DNA of 64,000 bases from Flexistipes sp. (GTDB lineage Bacteria; Chrysiogenota; Deferribacteres; Deferribacterales; Flexistipitaceae): assembly GCF_036172515.1 (NCBI RefSeq), contig NZ_JAXKVW010000014.1:1-64000 (forward strand), written 5' to 3'. This document shows, piece after piece, positions 52,361 through 61,217 of this stretch. Both the position numbers and the translations under genes were made by a program. Under the pieces are notes generated by a model. It saw only the letters and a list, made by a program, of their open reading frames with translations, made no database searches and had not been told where the DNA came from. Within the stretch, counting starts at the first letter, position 1; every line of letters begins with the position of its first letter.

Positions 52361-53157
52361 TGATTTTTAGAAGAAAATTTATAGCAGTTGTTATACTTTT
52401 AATTCTAATCATTCTTCTTCAGACGAGAGTTCCTGAATCCCAAAAAGTGTTCAGGGGAATTTTCGGTAATATACTGAATCCTGTTCTTTATTATACAGAG
52501 ATGACAACGAGTTATATTTCCAATATTTACGATGATTACATAAACCTTGTTGGTGTAAAGAAAAACAATGAAGAGCTCAGAGAAAAGATTCGGCAACTTA
52601 AACTTGAAAACAGTATTTTAAGTGAAAAATTAACTGAATATAATCGATTAAAAAAATTACTGAACTTTAAAAAAGCTTATGATTTCCGGACAATAGCTTG
52701 CAATGTGATAGGACGTAATATAGAAGGCTTTTTAAAATACATCATAATAGATGCCGGAAGTACGGACGGTGTGGAAATTAATGATGCGGTTGTCAGCTAT
52801 GAGGGGCTTGTGGGCAAGGTTGTGGAGGTTTACCGCAGCTCTGCGAGGGTGAATGTTATTCTGAATGTGAACAGTTATGTCAGCGTTATGAACTTTAATA
52901 CAAGAACAGTCGGAATTCTCAGTGGCGATGGGCAAGGTAAATTGGTGGTTGATTTTTACGACAAACTGGATGAAGTCTCAAAAGGAGACCTTTTTATTAC
53001 CTCGGGACTTGGAGGACTTTATCCTAAAGGTATACCGGTGGGTAACGCTGTAAAAAACACGGAATCTGTGAACGGTATTTTTCAGAAGATATTTGTGGAG
53101 CAAAAGGTAAATTTTTATAAACTTGAAAACGTATTAGTAGTAAAAGATGAAGAATAA
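52360..53157 (+). CDS. mreC: Rod-shape-determining protein MreC
   Basis: One membrane segment (residues 8-24), a coiled coil (about 58-98, KKNNEELREKIRQLKLENSI), then the beta-rich MreC domain (NVIGRNIEGFLKYIIIDAGS, GLVGKVVEVYRSSARVNVIL, FITSGLGGLYPKGIPVG). It acts as periplasmic scaffold of the elongasome. ATG at 52360 is used (TGATG overlap); a TTG lies one codon before. The end overlaps mreD. Confidence 0.95.
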
Positions 53158-53611
53158 AAGGTACATCAAAATCACAGTGGCTTTGATTGTCTGTTATGTT
53201 CTGTTTATGATTTTTGACGGGGTGCTCAATTACATAAATTACCCTTTTTTAATATATTTTGCCTTGGAACATGAAGTGGATAGTGAAAATCTGATTCCGC
53301 ATGCATTTTTACTTGGTATGTTTAACGATTTTATAACATTCGGAATTTTCGGTATTTCTGTTTTGAGCATAATTTTATTTTACTTTACAAAAAGACTGCT
53401 TATTACGCTTTTTGATTATAACAACCTGCTGATTAAACTGCTGTATTCATTTCTGAGTTATACTATCTTTGTAGTTATCGCTTTTTCTTTTACCGATTAT
53501 TCATTTGCTAACGATAGTAACTTACTTCTGATTCCTCTGGTTGTTAACTCATCACTGTATTTTGTTTTGCTTTCATTAAAGGATTTCGGTTATGCTTTTT
53601 CGCTTTCTTGA
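53147..53611 (+). CDS. mreD: Rod-shape-determining protein MreD
   Basis: A 154-residue hydrophobic protein with about five membrane segments, placed between mreC and the PBP2 gene as usual. Characteristic is the FLLGMFNDFITFGIFGISVLS segment, corresponding to the LGLxxD region of MreD. Similarity is weak as for most MreD proteins; position and topology carry the call. Overlaps both neighbours (11 and 20 bases). Confidence 0.85.
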   Translation: MKNKRYIKITVALIVCYVLFMIFDGVLNYINYPFLIYFALEHEVDSENLIPHAFLLGMFNDFITFGIFGISVLSIILFYFTKRLLITLFDYNNLLIKLLYSFLSYTIFVVIAFSFTDYSFANDSNLLLIPLVVNSSLYFVLLSLKDFGYAFSLS

Positions 53612-55406
53612 AGAAAATGTTATTGCCAAATATAAAAAACGCAGTTTCTTGCTGTTTGCAGCTACTTTCTTTTTAATTTTGCTCCTTTTTTTAAGACTTT
53701 ATTATCTTCAGGTGGTTGTGCATGACAAATATAAGCGGCTTTCGGAAGATAACCGTATCAGAATATTAAGAATTAAGGCTCCCCGGGGGTTTATAAAGGA
53801 TAGAGATGGTGAAATTTTGGTTAAGAATGCCCCCAGTTACAATCTCAGTGTTATCAGAGAGGATACCAGGAATCTGGACAGGCTGTTTGATAAGTTAAAA
53901 AATGTTGTGAATATAAACGTTGAAGAGGCTAAAGAGAAGATTTTGAAAGGATACTACTATGACCCGGTTACCATCTTCAGGGGTCTAACTTTCAAACAAG
54001 TATCTTACCTTTATGAAAATTTGAAAAATTATCCAGGAATCAGAATAGATATGGAGGCCGTAAGAAATTACAAAGACGGTTTTGCATACAGTAATTTGGT
54101 TGGATACATGGGGGAAGTTAACGATAGTGAGTTGAAAAAGTATAATGGGTACAGACCTGGTGATTTAATAGGAAAGACCGGTTTGGAGAAGGAATACGAA
54201 GAAAGACTTAAAGGGGTTAACGGTGCCAAACAGGTTGAGGTTAACAGTTTTGGTCAGGTTGTTAAAGTTTTGAAAACGAAACATGCAAAACCGGGTGCAA
54301 ATGTTGTGCTCAGCATGGATTATGACCTTCAGAAGTTTGGAATGGAACTTTTGAAGGGAAAAAAAGGAGCAATAGTTGTTCTTAATATTTACAACAATAA
54401 GGTTTTGCTTATGGCGACAAACCCATCTTATGACTTGAACAAGTTTGTTCCTTTTATAAAAAGTGATTATTGGAAAGCTATAACAAATGATCAGGACAAA
54501 CCCATGTTAAACAGAGCTATTGAAGGCTCTTATCCACCGGGTTCTGTCTTTAAAATTTTAATGGCTGCAACCGCCTTGACGGAAAATGAAATTACCCCTG
54601 ATACTACTTTTGAGTGTAACGGAGTGTTCTATTACGGCAGTTATGATTATAAGTGCTGGAAAGAATCCGGCCATGGCGAAGTGGATTTAAAAAAATCAAT
54701 AGTGGAGTCTTGTGATATATATTATTATAACCTTGGGCTTAAGCTCGGTATCGACACTATCAGCAGATATGCACATAACTTTTCTTTAGGTAGAAAAACA
54801 GGTATCGATTTGCCTAATGAAAAATCAGGCATATTTCCTGATAGAAACTGGAAAGAGAAGGCGTTTGATCAGCCTTGGTATCCTGGAGAAACAATAATTA
54901 CCTCAATCGGGCAGGGGTATACCAATGTCACTCCTTTGCAGATGGCAGTTATGCTGAGCGGTATTTTCAACGGCGGGATGATTTATCAGCCCGGTTTAGT
55001 AAAAGGTTTTGAAACCGCTGACGGATTCGAGACTAAACCGGTTAAAATTAACAATAGAATAGATATCGATAACTCAACAAGGAATTTTCTCCTGAATGCT
55101 ATGTATAATGCCGTATACGGATTACACGGTACAGCTTACCGCGCCAGGGTTAGTGAAATTAAAATCGGTGGAAAAACGGGAACAGCACAGGTGGTAAGCC
55201 TGAAAAAATTTGAACAGTATGAAGAAGGAGAAGTCCCGGAAAAATACAGGGATCACTCATGGTTCGGCGGCGTTTTCCCTGTTGAGGAGCCACGCTATGT
55301 TATAGTTTCGCTGATTGAACACGGAGGCTCCGGAGGACACAGCGCGGCATCAATTTCAGGGGCGGTAATAAATAAGATGGTGAGTATGGGTTATGTTTCA
55401 GATTGA
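53592..55406 (+). CDS. mrdA: Penicillin-binding protein 2 (elongasome transpeptidase)
   Basis: A 604-residue class B PBP. One membrane segment (19-37), dimerisation domain starting RILRIKAPRGFIKDRDGE, then the transpeptidase with PPGSVFKI (SxxK, Ser near 318), the second motif SxN-type region in VESCDIYYYNLG, and GGKTGTAQV (KTG). It crosslinks peptidoglycan in the elongasome with RodA. The start overlaps mreD by 20 bases and the end overlaps rodA by 14. Confidence 0.96.
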   Translation: MLFRFLEENVIAKYKKRSFLLFAATFFLILLLFLRLYYLQVVVHDKYKRLSEDNRIRILRIKAPRGFIKDRDGEILVKNAPSYNLSVIREDTRNLDRLFDKLKNVVNINVEEAKEKILKGYYYDPVTIFRGLTFKQVSYLYENLKNYPGIRIDMEAVRNYKDGFAYSNLVGYMGEVNDSELKKYNGYRPGDLIGKTGLEKEYEERLKGVNGAKQVEVNSFGQVVKVLKTKHAKPGANVVLSMDYDLQKFGMELLKGKKGAIVVLNIYNNKVLLMATNPSYDLNKFVPFIKSDYWKAITNDQDKPMLNRAIEGSYPPGSVFKILMAATALTENEITPDTTFECNGVFYYGSYDYKCWKESGHGEVDLKKSIVESCDIYYYNLGLKLGIDTISRYAHNFSLGRKTGIDLPNEKSGIFPDRNWKEKAFDQPWYPGETIITSIGQGYTNVTPLQMAVMLSGIFNGGMIYQPGLVKGFETADGFETKPVKINNRIDIDNSTRNFLLNAMYNAVYGLHGTAYRARVSEIKIGGKTGTAQVVSLKKFEQYEEGEVPEKYRDHSWFGGVFPVEEPRYVIVSLIEHGGSGGHSAASISGAVINKMVSMGYVSD

Positions 55407-56508
55407 TAAACGGCATGTTGTAAATTTTGACTATATACTTTTTTTTCAAACGGTCTTGTTACTGTTTCTCGGCATTATGGCTATATACAGTGCATCATAC
55501 AATCTCCAGCTTCAACAGTCGGGAGATTATTATATAAAACAGATAACCTGGAGTGTTATTGGTATTGCTCTTTTTCTTGGTTTCTCATTTATAAGTTACA
55601 AACGATTAATATCCTGGACAGCTGTAATTTATACCTTGGGTGTGATATCTTTGGTTTATGTTTTGATTTTTGGTGATGTGAGCATGGGAGCAAAGCGATG
55701 GATTGATATAGGAGGTTTCAGTTTACAGCCTTCTGAGTTTTTTAAAGTTGCATGGGTTATAACTTTGGGAAGGGTTTTTAAGGATATCGGAATGAAAAAT
55801 TTCTCTTTTTTCCCTATACTGAAAAAATTTATTCCTGCCGTCCCGCCATTGCTGCTGATTTTTTTGCAACCTGACCTGGGCACAGCCGTTATATTTTTAG
55901 CAGTCTGGGGGATTGTTCTTTTGTACAGAGGGATTACAAAATATACATTTTTTGCCGTATTGACAATTTTATTGGTTAGTATCCCCGTGATATGGGCAAA
56001 TATGCATGATTATCAAAGACAGAGGGTTGTTACATTTCTTAATCCGGAAGCAGATCCTTTCGGGGCGGGTTATCATGTTATTCAATCCAAAATTGCTGTC
56101 GGCTCGGGCGGACTTACCGGCAAAGGGTATCTTCAGGGTACACAGTCCCATTTGAAATTTTTACCGGAAAAGCATACGGATTTTATCTTTTCGGTGATTG
56201 GCGAAGAATTCGGCCTGGTGGGTGCTGCTGTTATTTTATTGTGTTTTTTAAGTCTGCTTGCCCGAATTTTGTTCATTTCCGCATATTCAAAAGAGCCCAC
56301 AGCAAAAATTATGTGTGTGGCAGTTTTTGCCTTTATTTTTTTTCAGTTTTTTGTTAATGCCTCAATGGTTGTCGGAATGATGCCTGTTGTGGGAATACCT
56401 ATGCCTTTCATAAGCTATGGCGGTTCATCTCTTGTTACCTTCATGTCTATGCTTGGTATTGTCAATTCCATAGCTATGCGCAGATACGACAGACCGGCAG
56501 ATTTTTAA
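55393..56508 (+). CDS. rodA: Peptidoglycan glycosyltransferase RodA
   Basis: A polytopic (about ten helices) SEDS protein of 371 residues: YIKQITWSVIGIALFLG, GAKRWIDIGGFSLQPSEFFK, LLIFLQPDLGTAVIF, SGGLTGKGYLQGTQSHLKFL, LPEKHTDFIFSVIGEEFGL and PFISYGGSSLV. All standard RodA motifs are present. It polymerises glycan strands with PBP2. Last gene of the rod operon; the radical-SAM gene follows after 16 bp with GGAG upstream. Confidence 0.97.
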   Translation: MFQIDKRHVVNFDYILFFQTVLLLFLGIMAIYSASYNLQLQQSGDYYIKQITWSVIGIALFLGFSFISYKRLISWTAVIYTLGVISLVYVLIFGDVSMGAKRWIDIGGFSLQPSEFFKVAWVITLGRVFKDIGMKNFSFFPILKKFIPAVPPLLLIFLQPDLGTAVIFLAVWGIVLLYRGITKYTFFAVLTILLVSIPVIWANMHDYQRQRVVTFLNPEADPFGAGYHVIQSKIAVGSGGLTGKGYLQGTQSHLKFLPEKHTDFIFSVIGEEFGLVGAAVILLCFLSLLARILFISAYSKEPTAKIMCVAVFAFIFFQFFVNASMVVGMMPVVGIPMPFISYGGSSLVTFMSMLGIVNSIAMRRYDRPADF

Positions 56509-56524
56509 ACGGAGTGTTTGTGTT

Positions 56525-58942
56525 ATGAATTTCCACGATTTTCTTCAGGTGTCTAAGCCTCCGAGATATTTGGGAAGTGAAATAAATTCCTATAAAAAAG
56601 AGTATTCTGACAAGCTGAGGGTGTGTCTTTCCTTCCCGGACAACTACGAGGTCGGGATGTCACATCTGGGTATAAAGATTTTATATGAGAATCTAAACCT
56701 ATCTTCCCAGATTTATGCGGAGCGTTTCTTTATGCCCTGGCCTGATGCAATTGATAAAATGGGCGGAGATATTTTTGTTTCGCTTGAGTCAAAAACCCCT
56801 CTGCAGAAGTTTGATATTTTAGGCTTCAGTGTCCAGTACGAATTATCTTATTCCAATATTTTGTCCATACTTCTTAATTCCGGTATTCCGGCAGAGAGCA
56901 GTCTCAGAAGTGATTCTCCGGTCATTGTTGCCGGCGGCCCTTGTGTTTATAACCCCAAGCCTTTGGAAAAATTTATAGATGTATTTTTTATAGGCGAGAT
57001 GGACCATGTTTTCACAGATATTTGTGAAGAATACGCCGGGAAAAAATTTGCCGGACGCAGAGAGCGTCTTGAGTTTTTTGATTCATATGATTTCACTTAT
57101 GTCCCTTCTGTGAATTCGGAAAAACATGTTGTGAAAAAAGTTTATACAGATTTTAAAAATGATATTACGGTAAATGCTCCGGTTGTACCTTTGATTCCGG
57201 CTGTACAGGACAGGGTTGTTTCGGAAATATCCAGGGGGTGCAGCAGGGGATGCAGATTCTGCCAGGCCGGCATGATTTACAGACCTGTCAGAGAGAGAAA
57301 TGTTGATGATATTGTGAACAATATTCTCAATCAGCTTAAAAATACAGGATATGAAACGGCCTCACTTCTTTCTTTATCCGCCGCAGATTATTCATGTCTG
57401 GAGGATTTGCTGGTGAGATTATCGTCTATTGTTAAAAATTCGCACACCTCCATTTCACTTCCTTCCCTTAGAGCTGATAAAATCAAAGATTATATATTCA
57501 GGGAACTTTCCCGTGTCAGAAAATCGGGATTTACCATTGCACCGGAAGCGGGAAGCGAAAGAATGAGAAGAATTATAAACAAGAATCTTTCTGAGGATGA
57601 AATTATATCATCCGTTAAAGTAGCGGCTGACAACGGATGGAAAACAGCTAAACTGTATTTTATGATAGGCCTGCCGTTTGAAACAGAAGAGGATGTTTTG
57701 GGGATAGCCGCTCTCGTTAAAAAAATAAAGGAGAATGTTAAAGGCAAAGGCGGCTTTGATGTTAGTGTGTCGGTTTCCAATTTTGTTCCGAAACCGTTTA
57801 CTCCTTTCCAGTGGTGGCCCCAAAACAGTATTGAAGAATTGACTTATAAACAGAACATTTTAAAATCGGAATTCAGAAAGATGAAGATAAAGTTTAGTTT
57901 TCACGATATTCAACAGAGTGTTATGGAAGCTGCTATCTCCAAAGGTGATGAGTCCATTGGTAATATACTGTTGGATGCTGTAAAGTCAGGGGCTATGTTC
58001 GACGGATGGAGTGAGCATTTTGACTATAATAAATGGCTGAATGCTTTTAAAAATTACGATTCTGCTCCTGAGCAATATTCAATGAAAATTCTGCAAACCG
58101 AAGATGAACTTCCGTGGGATTTTATAGATATAGGAGTTAAGAAGGAATTCCTCGTTTCAGAATTTGAAAAGTCGAAAAAGGAAGTAATGACAAAAGATTG
58201 CAGAGTAGGCAGTACAAGTATCTGTGTAGGGTGCGGCGTTTGTGATTTCGATTTTCTCAGGAATGAATTTGCATCACCGGGCAAAAAATCTTTTAATGTA
58301 AATGAGTTTAACAGTGTGTCTGATATTGATCAAAAATATTTTAGTTATATTATTGATTTTGAGAAGAAAGATTCCGCTGTTCTATTTTCAGCTATTGAAA
58401 CGTGCAGGGCATTCGCACATGTATTTAAAATGTGTGATGTTGATATGTCTTATTCGCAGGGGTACAATCCTCAACCCCGGATAAGTTATATTTATCCTCT
58501 CTCAGTGGGTATGGAAGGTTATAATGAAAAGCTTATTATAAAGGCTTATGTTAAAGACAAAAATTTGTTGTTAAACCAGCTTAACAAAAAGTTACCTTCC
58601 GGATTCAGGATGAAGGGTATCCGGCAGTTTGAGAATAAAATGAGCGATGAAATGATTGCAGCTTATTCTCTGAATTTTGAAGCTTATATGCAGCTTATCG
58701 GGGCTTTTTATGAAAATAAAGCACTCTATAAAAAGATTACTAAACGCGGCAGAGAAAAAATAATTGACCTTAAAGAGTATTTTGTTAAAAAAGATGATGA
58801 AAATTGTATGATTTATGTTAAGATAAACGATAGAGGAAGTTTTAATTTCCTTGAATTTTTCAGGCAAATTAATTATATTGATTCCAAAGTAACAGTTGTT
58901 AGGCAAAATATTTTTTTTACTGAGGAGCTGCAAAATGCATAA
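56525..58942 (+). CDS. Radical SAM protein fused to DUF2344 (TIGR03960 type)
   Basis: Residues 1-560 are a B12-binding-like N-terminal domain (VCLSFPDNYEVGMSHLGIKI) and a radical SAM core with the cluster motif SRGCSRGCRFCQAGMIYRP (near residue 238) and FTIAPEAGSERMRRIINK. A cysteine-rich segment (STSICVGCGVCDFDF, about 562-580) follows. The C-terminal DUF2344 domain (ETCRAFAHVFKMCD, MSYSQGYNPQPRISYIYPL) completes the family architecture. The role is unknown; related genes often stand beside ribonuclease G, which is absent here. The Fur-type gene overlaps its end by eight bases. Confidence 0.93.
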   Translation: MNFHDFLQVSKPPRYLGSEINSYKKEYSDKLRVCLSFPDNYEVGMSHLGIKILYENLNLSSQIYAERFFMPWPDAIDKMGGDIFVSLESKTPLQKFDILGFSVQYELSYSNILSILLNSGIPAESSLRSDSPVIVAGGPCVYNPKPLEKFIDVFFIGEMDHVFTDICEEYAGKKFAGRRERLEFFDSYDFTYVPSVNSEKHVVKKVYTDFKNDITVNAPVVPLIPAVQDRVVSEISRGCSRGCRFCQAGMIYRPVRERNVDDIVNNILNQLKNTGYETASLLSLSAADYSCLEDLLVRLSSIVKNSHTSISLPSLRADKIKDYIFRELSRVRKSGFTIAPEAGSERMRRIINKNLSEDEIISSVKVAADNGWKTAKLYFMIGLPFETEEDVLGIAALVKKIKENVKGKGGFDVSVSVSNFVPKPFTPFQWWPQNSIEELTYKQNILKSEFRKMKIKFSFHDIQQSVMEAAISKGDESIGNILLDAVKSGAMFDGWSEHFDYNKWLNAFKNYDSAPEQYSMKILQTEDELPWDFIDIGVKKEFLVSEFEKSKKEVMTKDCRVGSTSICVGCGVCDFDFLRNEFASPGKKSFNVNEFNSVSDIDQKYFSYIIDFEKKDSAVLFSAIETCRAFAHVFKMCDVDMSYSQGYNPQPRISYIYPLSVGMEGYNEKLIIKAYVKDKNLLLNQLNKKLPSGFRMKGIRQFENKMSDEMIAAYSLNFEAYMQLIGAFYENKALYKKITKRGREKIIDLKEYFVKKDDENCMIYVKINDRGSFNFLEFFRQINYIDSKVTVVRQNIFFTEELQNA

Positions 58943-59348
58943 AGAAGAAGCTCTTGATATGCTTAAGAAGTCTGGGTACAAAGTTACAAAACCGCGGGAG
59001 TGGATAGTGGAAGCTCTTGAGGGGAACACTTCTCACCCTTCAGCGATGGAAATTTTTGACCAGCTGAGGAAAAACGATAAAAGTTTTTCTTTTGCCACCG
59101 TTTATAATACGCTGGATACTCTTGTAAAGGCCGGTGTTGTCAAGCAGGTGACTGTTGATCCGCAATGCAGCAGATACGATCCGGATATGTCATCTCACGG
59201 TCATTTCTATTGCAGAAAATGCGGCAGTGTTAAAGATGTTTTTGATGTGAGCCTTGATATGGGATCCACCTCTCTGCAGGATGAAATCGAAGGTTACGAA
59301 CTTAATTTGTTCGGTGTCTGCCGGGAATGCAGTACTGAAGCCAATTAA
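58935..59348 (+). CDS. Fur/PerR-family transcriptional regulator
   Basis: A 137-residue metalloregulator: winged helix with KVTKPREWIVEALEG, HPSAMEIFDQLR and FSFATVYNTLDTLVKAG, then HGHFYCRKCGSVKDV and VCRECS giving the CxxC zinc sites. It lacks clear residues to tell Fur from PerR. ATG at 58935 follows GAGGAG; the longer frame from 58896 runs into the upstream gene. Iron or peroxide control of other genes is presumed. Confidence 0.92.
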   Translation: MHKEEALDMLKKSGYKVTKPREWIVEALEGNTSHPSAMEIFDQLRKNDKSFSFATVYNTLDTLVKAGVVKQVTVDPQCSRYDPDMSSHGHFYCRKCGSVKDVFDVSLDMGSTSLQDEIEGYELNLFGVCRECSTEAN

Positions 59349-59358
59349 TTCATTAGAC

Positions 59359-60159
59359 TTGCCTTCTGTATCACGTCCCTCTGAAAGAATATTTTGGGAG
59401 CATATATACTCTCAATATACGCGTGCTGAATTTATAGGTACAGATCCCATTATTTTTCCCTCCAGAATTGACGGAAATAAGGAATACATAAGTCTTGTTT
59501 CTTCTCTTTTTGCTTACGGGAGAGTTAACGCCATTCAGGATTTTCTGAAAAAGTTTTTTTACAGGTACGGAAATGACCCTTTTGAGACTGATAATTCTGA
59601 GGCAAAGCTATACTATCGCTTTCAAACGGCCGAGGATATCCGGCTGTTGGTTACACTGATAAAAAGAATTTATTTGCAATACGGCAGCGTTCAGAATTTT
59701 TTCGTAAATTTATCAGATAGTCTTGAGAAGGCCCTGGAAGGATTTCTTGATTATGCCAGAGGGTTCGGCGCCGAGAATAATGCCGGGAGAGGATATTTTT
59801 TCCTTTTTCCCAAATACGGCAAATCAGGCTTGAAAAGATTAAGAATGTTTTTAAGGTGGATGGTTCGCAAAGATGATGTGGATTTTGGTCTTTGGGGGGC
59901 TTACAAAACAGGAGAACTGCTTTACCCCCCTGACACACATATATTAAGATTTGCAAAAAATTTTGGTATTATTTCTTCTGAGGCTAACAGCCACCGAAAT
60001 GCCCGTTTAATAACGGATTACTTCAAAACTATAGATAAGCGTGATCCGGTTAAATATGATTTTGCCATTACCAGACTTGGTATGTTGAACTCGTGTAAAT
60101 TTAAGAGATCTGTCAGCTGTGAAGTGTGCGGCTTGAAAAATGGGTGCCTTTTTAATTGA
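59359..60159 (+). CDS. TIGR02757 family protein
   Basis: A protein of the TIGR02757 (DUF2400) family, recognised by FIGTDPIIFPSRIDGNKEYI, LVSSLFAYGRVNAIQDFLKK, KRLRMFLRWMVRKDDVDFGLW, LLYPPDTHILRFAKNFGI and the final cysteine cluster (MLNSCKFKRSVSCEVCGLKNGCLF), suggesting an iron-sulfur or zinc site as in DNA glycosylase-like proteins. Function unknown. The start is uncertain: the TTG at 59359 is chosen near the family's usual beginning; the open frame extends upstream over the Fur gene. No ribosome site is evident. Confidence 0.82.
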   Translation: MPSVSRPSERIFWEHIYSQYTRAEFIGTDPIIFPSRIDGNKEYISLVSSLFAYGRVNAIQDFLKKFFYRYGNDPFETDNSEAKLYYRFQTAEDIRLLVTLIKRIYLQYGSVQNFFVNLSDSLEKALEGFLDYARGFGAENNAGRGYFFLFPKYGKSGLKRLRMFLRWMVRKDDVDFGLWGAYKTGELLYPPDTHILRFAKNFGIISSEANSHRNARLITDYFKTIDKRDPVKYDFAITRLGMLNSCKFKRSVSCEVCGLKNGCLFN

Positions 60160-60183
60160 CAAATATTCATAAAACTATATATT
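60156..60183 (+). promoter_or_regulatory. Promoter of trxA
   Basis: TTGACA (60156-60161), 16 bp, TATATT (60178-60183). Starts near 60190, leaving a 20-nt leader with GGAGG before the ATG. It overlaps the stop codon of the upstream gene. Confidence 0.65.
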
Positions 60184-60209
60184 AGTTTTCACAAAAAAAG
60201 GAGGTTGCA

Positions 60210-60527
60210 ATGTCGTTAGTATTCACTGAAGAGAATTTTCAAAAGGAAGTATTGGAAAGCGATATTCCTGTTGTAGTGGATTTCTGGGCTGTATGGTGCG
60301 GACCTTGTAAAATGCTGGCTCCTACACTTGATCAGGTTTCTGCCGAATTTGAAGGGAAGGCAAAAGTAGGCAAGGTCAATGTTGATGAAAATCAGCAGCT
60401 TGCTGCACAGTATGGCATTATGAGTATACCCACGGTTATGATATTCAAAGACGGCAAAGTTGTTGAGCAGTTTATAGGCGTGCAACCAAAAGGCGTCTAT
60501 GTTGATGCCCTGCAAAAACATCTGTAA
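60210..60527 (+). CDS. trxA: Thioredoxin
   Basis: A 105-residue cytoplasmic thioredoxin with active site WCGPC (Cys30, Cys33), the buried Asp (VVVDFWA), cis-proline in MSIPTVMIF and length typical of the family. It reduces disulfides with thioredoxin reductase. AAAGGAGG lies six bases before the ATG. Probably co-transcribed with the zinc-ribbon gene 18 bp later. Confidence 0.96.
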   Translation: MSLVFTEENFQKEVLESDIPVVVDFWAVWCGPCKMLAPTLDQVSAEFEGKAKVGKVNVDENQQLAAQYGIMSIPTVMIFKDGKVVEQFIGVQPKGVYVDALQKHL

Positions 60528-60545
60528 GTAAAAGAGGTACGACGG

Positions 60546-60737
60546 ATGCCGATTTTTGAGTATAAATGCCAAGGTTGTGGACAGGAATTCAGCAAGCTTG
60601 TATTTAAACTTTCAGAAGAGATAAAGTGCCCGGAATGCGGGGCTACTGATGTGAAAAAGAAGATTTCAGCTTTTTCATCCTCTTCCGAAAATTCTTCAAG
60701 CGGCTCATCCTGTGGCGCAGGTTCGGGATTTACCTGA
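60546..60737 (+). CDS. FmdB-type zinc ribbon protein
   Basis: A 63-residue protein: MPIFEYKCQGCGQEFSKL and KCPECGATDVKKKIS form a two-CxxC zinc ribbon of the FmdB family; the tail is serine/glycine-rich with one extra cysteine. Members are putative regulators or RNA/DNA-binding adaptors; the role here is unknown. A bidirectional terminator follows. Confidence 0.9.
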   Translation: MPIFEYKCQGCGQEFSKLVFKLSEEIKCPECGATDVKKKISAFSSSSENSSSGSSCGAGSGFT

Positions 60738-60789
60738 GCTTAAGAAAATTATCTGCCAGGCTGGCGGGTTAATTTAATAGTAAACGTTT

Positions 60790-60824
60790 AATAAACCCCC
60801 GTAACATAAAGCGGGGGTTTATTA
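60790..60824. terminator. Bidirectional intrinsic terminator
   Basis: Stem AATAAACCCCCG / CGGGGGTTTATT with an A/T-rich flank on both sides, between the convergent FmdB-type and HU genes. It overlaps the HU stop codon. Confidence 0.9.
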
Positions 60825-61103
60825 TGATTTAAGCAATGTTTCTTTAATTTCTTTACCAGGCTTAAAATATGGAACTTTCTTCGGCGGAACTTTAACCTGT
60901 TCTCCGGTTTTGGGGTTTCTTCCGATTTTTGATTTTTTGTCCCTGACTTTAAAGCTGCCGAATCCTCTTATTTCGACTTTATCACCGTTGCCCAAGGCAT
61001 CCTTTATGTTGCTGAATACATTGTTAACAATGTACTCAATATTCTTTTTTGTCAGATTGGGGTTCTCGGCAACAATTTTTTCGATAAGTTGAGATTTGGT
61101 CAT
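60822..61103 (-). CDS. HU/IHF family DNA-binding protein
   Basis: A 93-residue nucleoid protein: MTKSQLIEKIVAENPNLTKK, KVEIRGFGSFKVRDKKSKIGR, NPKTGEQVKVPPKKVPYFKPGKEI includes the DNA-inserting proline and the family signature. The VRDK and NPKTGE sequence is somewhat IHF-beta-like but it cannot be told from HU by eye. GGGAGG stands before the ATG. It has its own promoter and shares the terminator above. Confidence 0.95.
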   Translation of the reverse strand: MTKSQLIEKIVAENPNLTKKNIEYIVNNVFSNIKDALGNGDKVEIRGFGSFKVRDKKSKIGRNPKTGEQVKVPPKKVPYFKPGKEIKETLLKS

Positions 61104-61162
61104 AAAAACCTCCCTGTAGATTCTTAAAACATAAAAATATTTTTACTTTTAAACTCAAAAAT

Positions 61163-61191
61163 ATTATAACTTACTATCTTTTAATAGTAAA
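61163..61191 (-). promoter_or_regulatory. Promoter of the HU gene
   Basis: On the minus strand, TTTACT (61191-61186), exactly 17 bp, TATAAT (61168-61163), about 60 bp before the ATG. Confidence 0.6.
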
Positions 61192-61217
61192 GTTAATTTA
61201 ACGGATTTAGGAATATT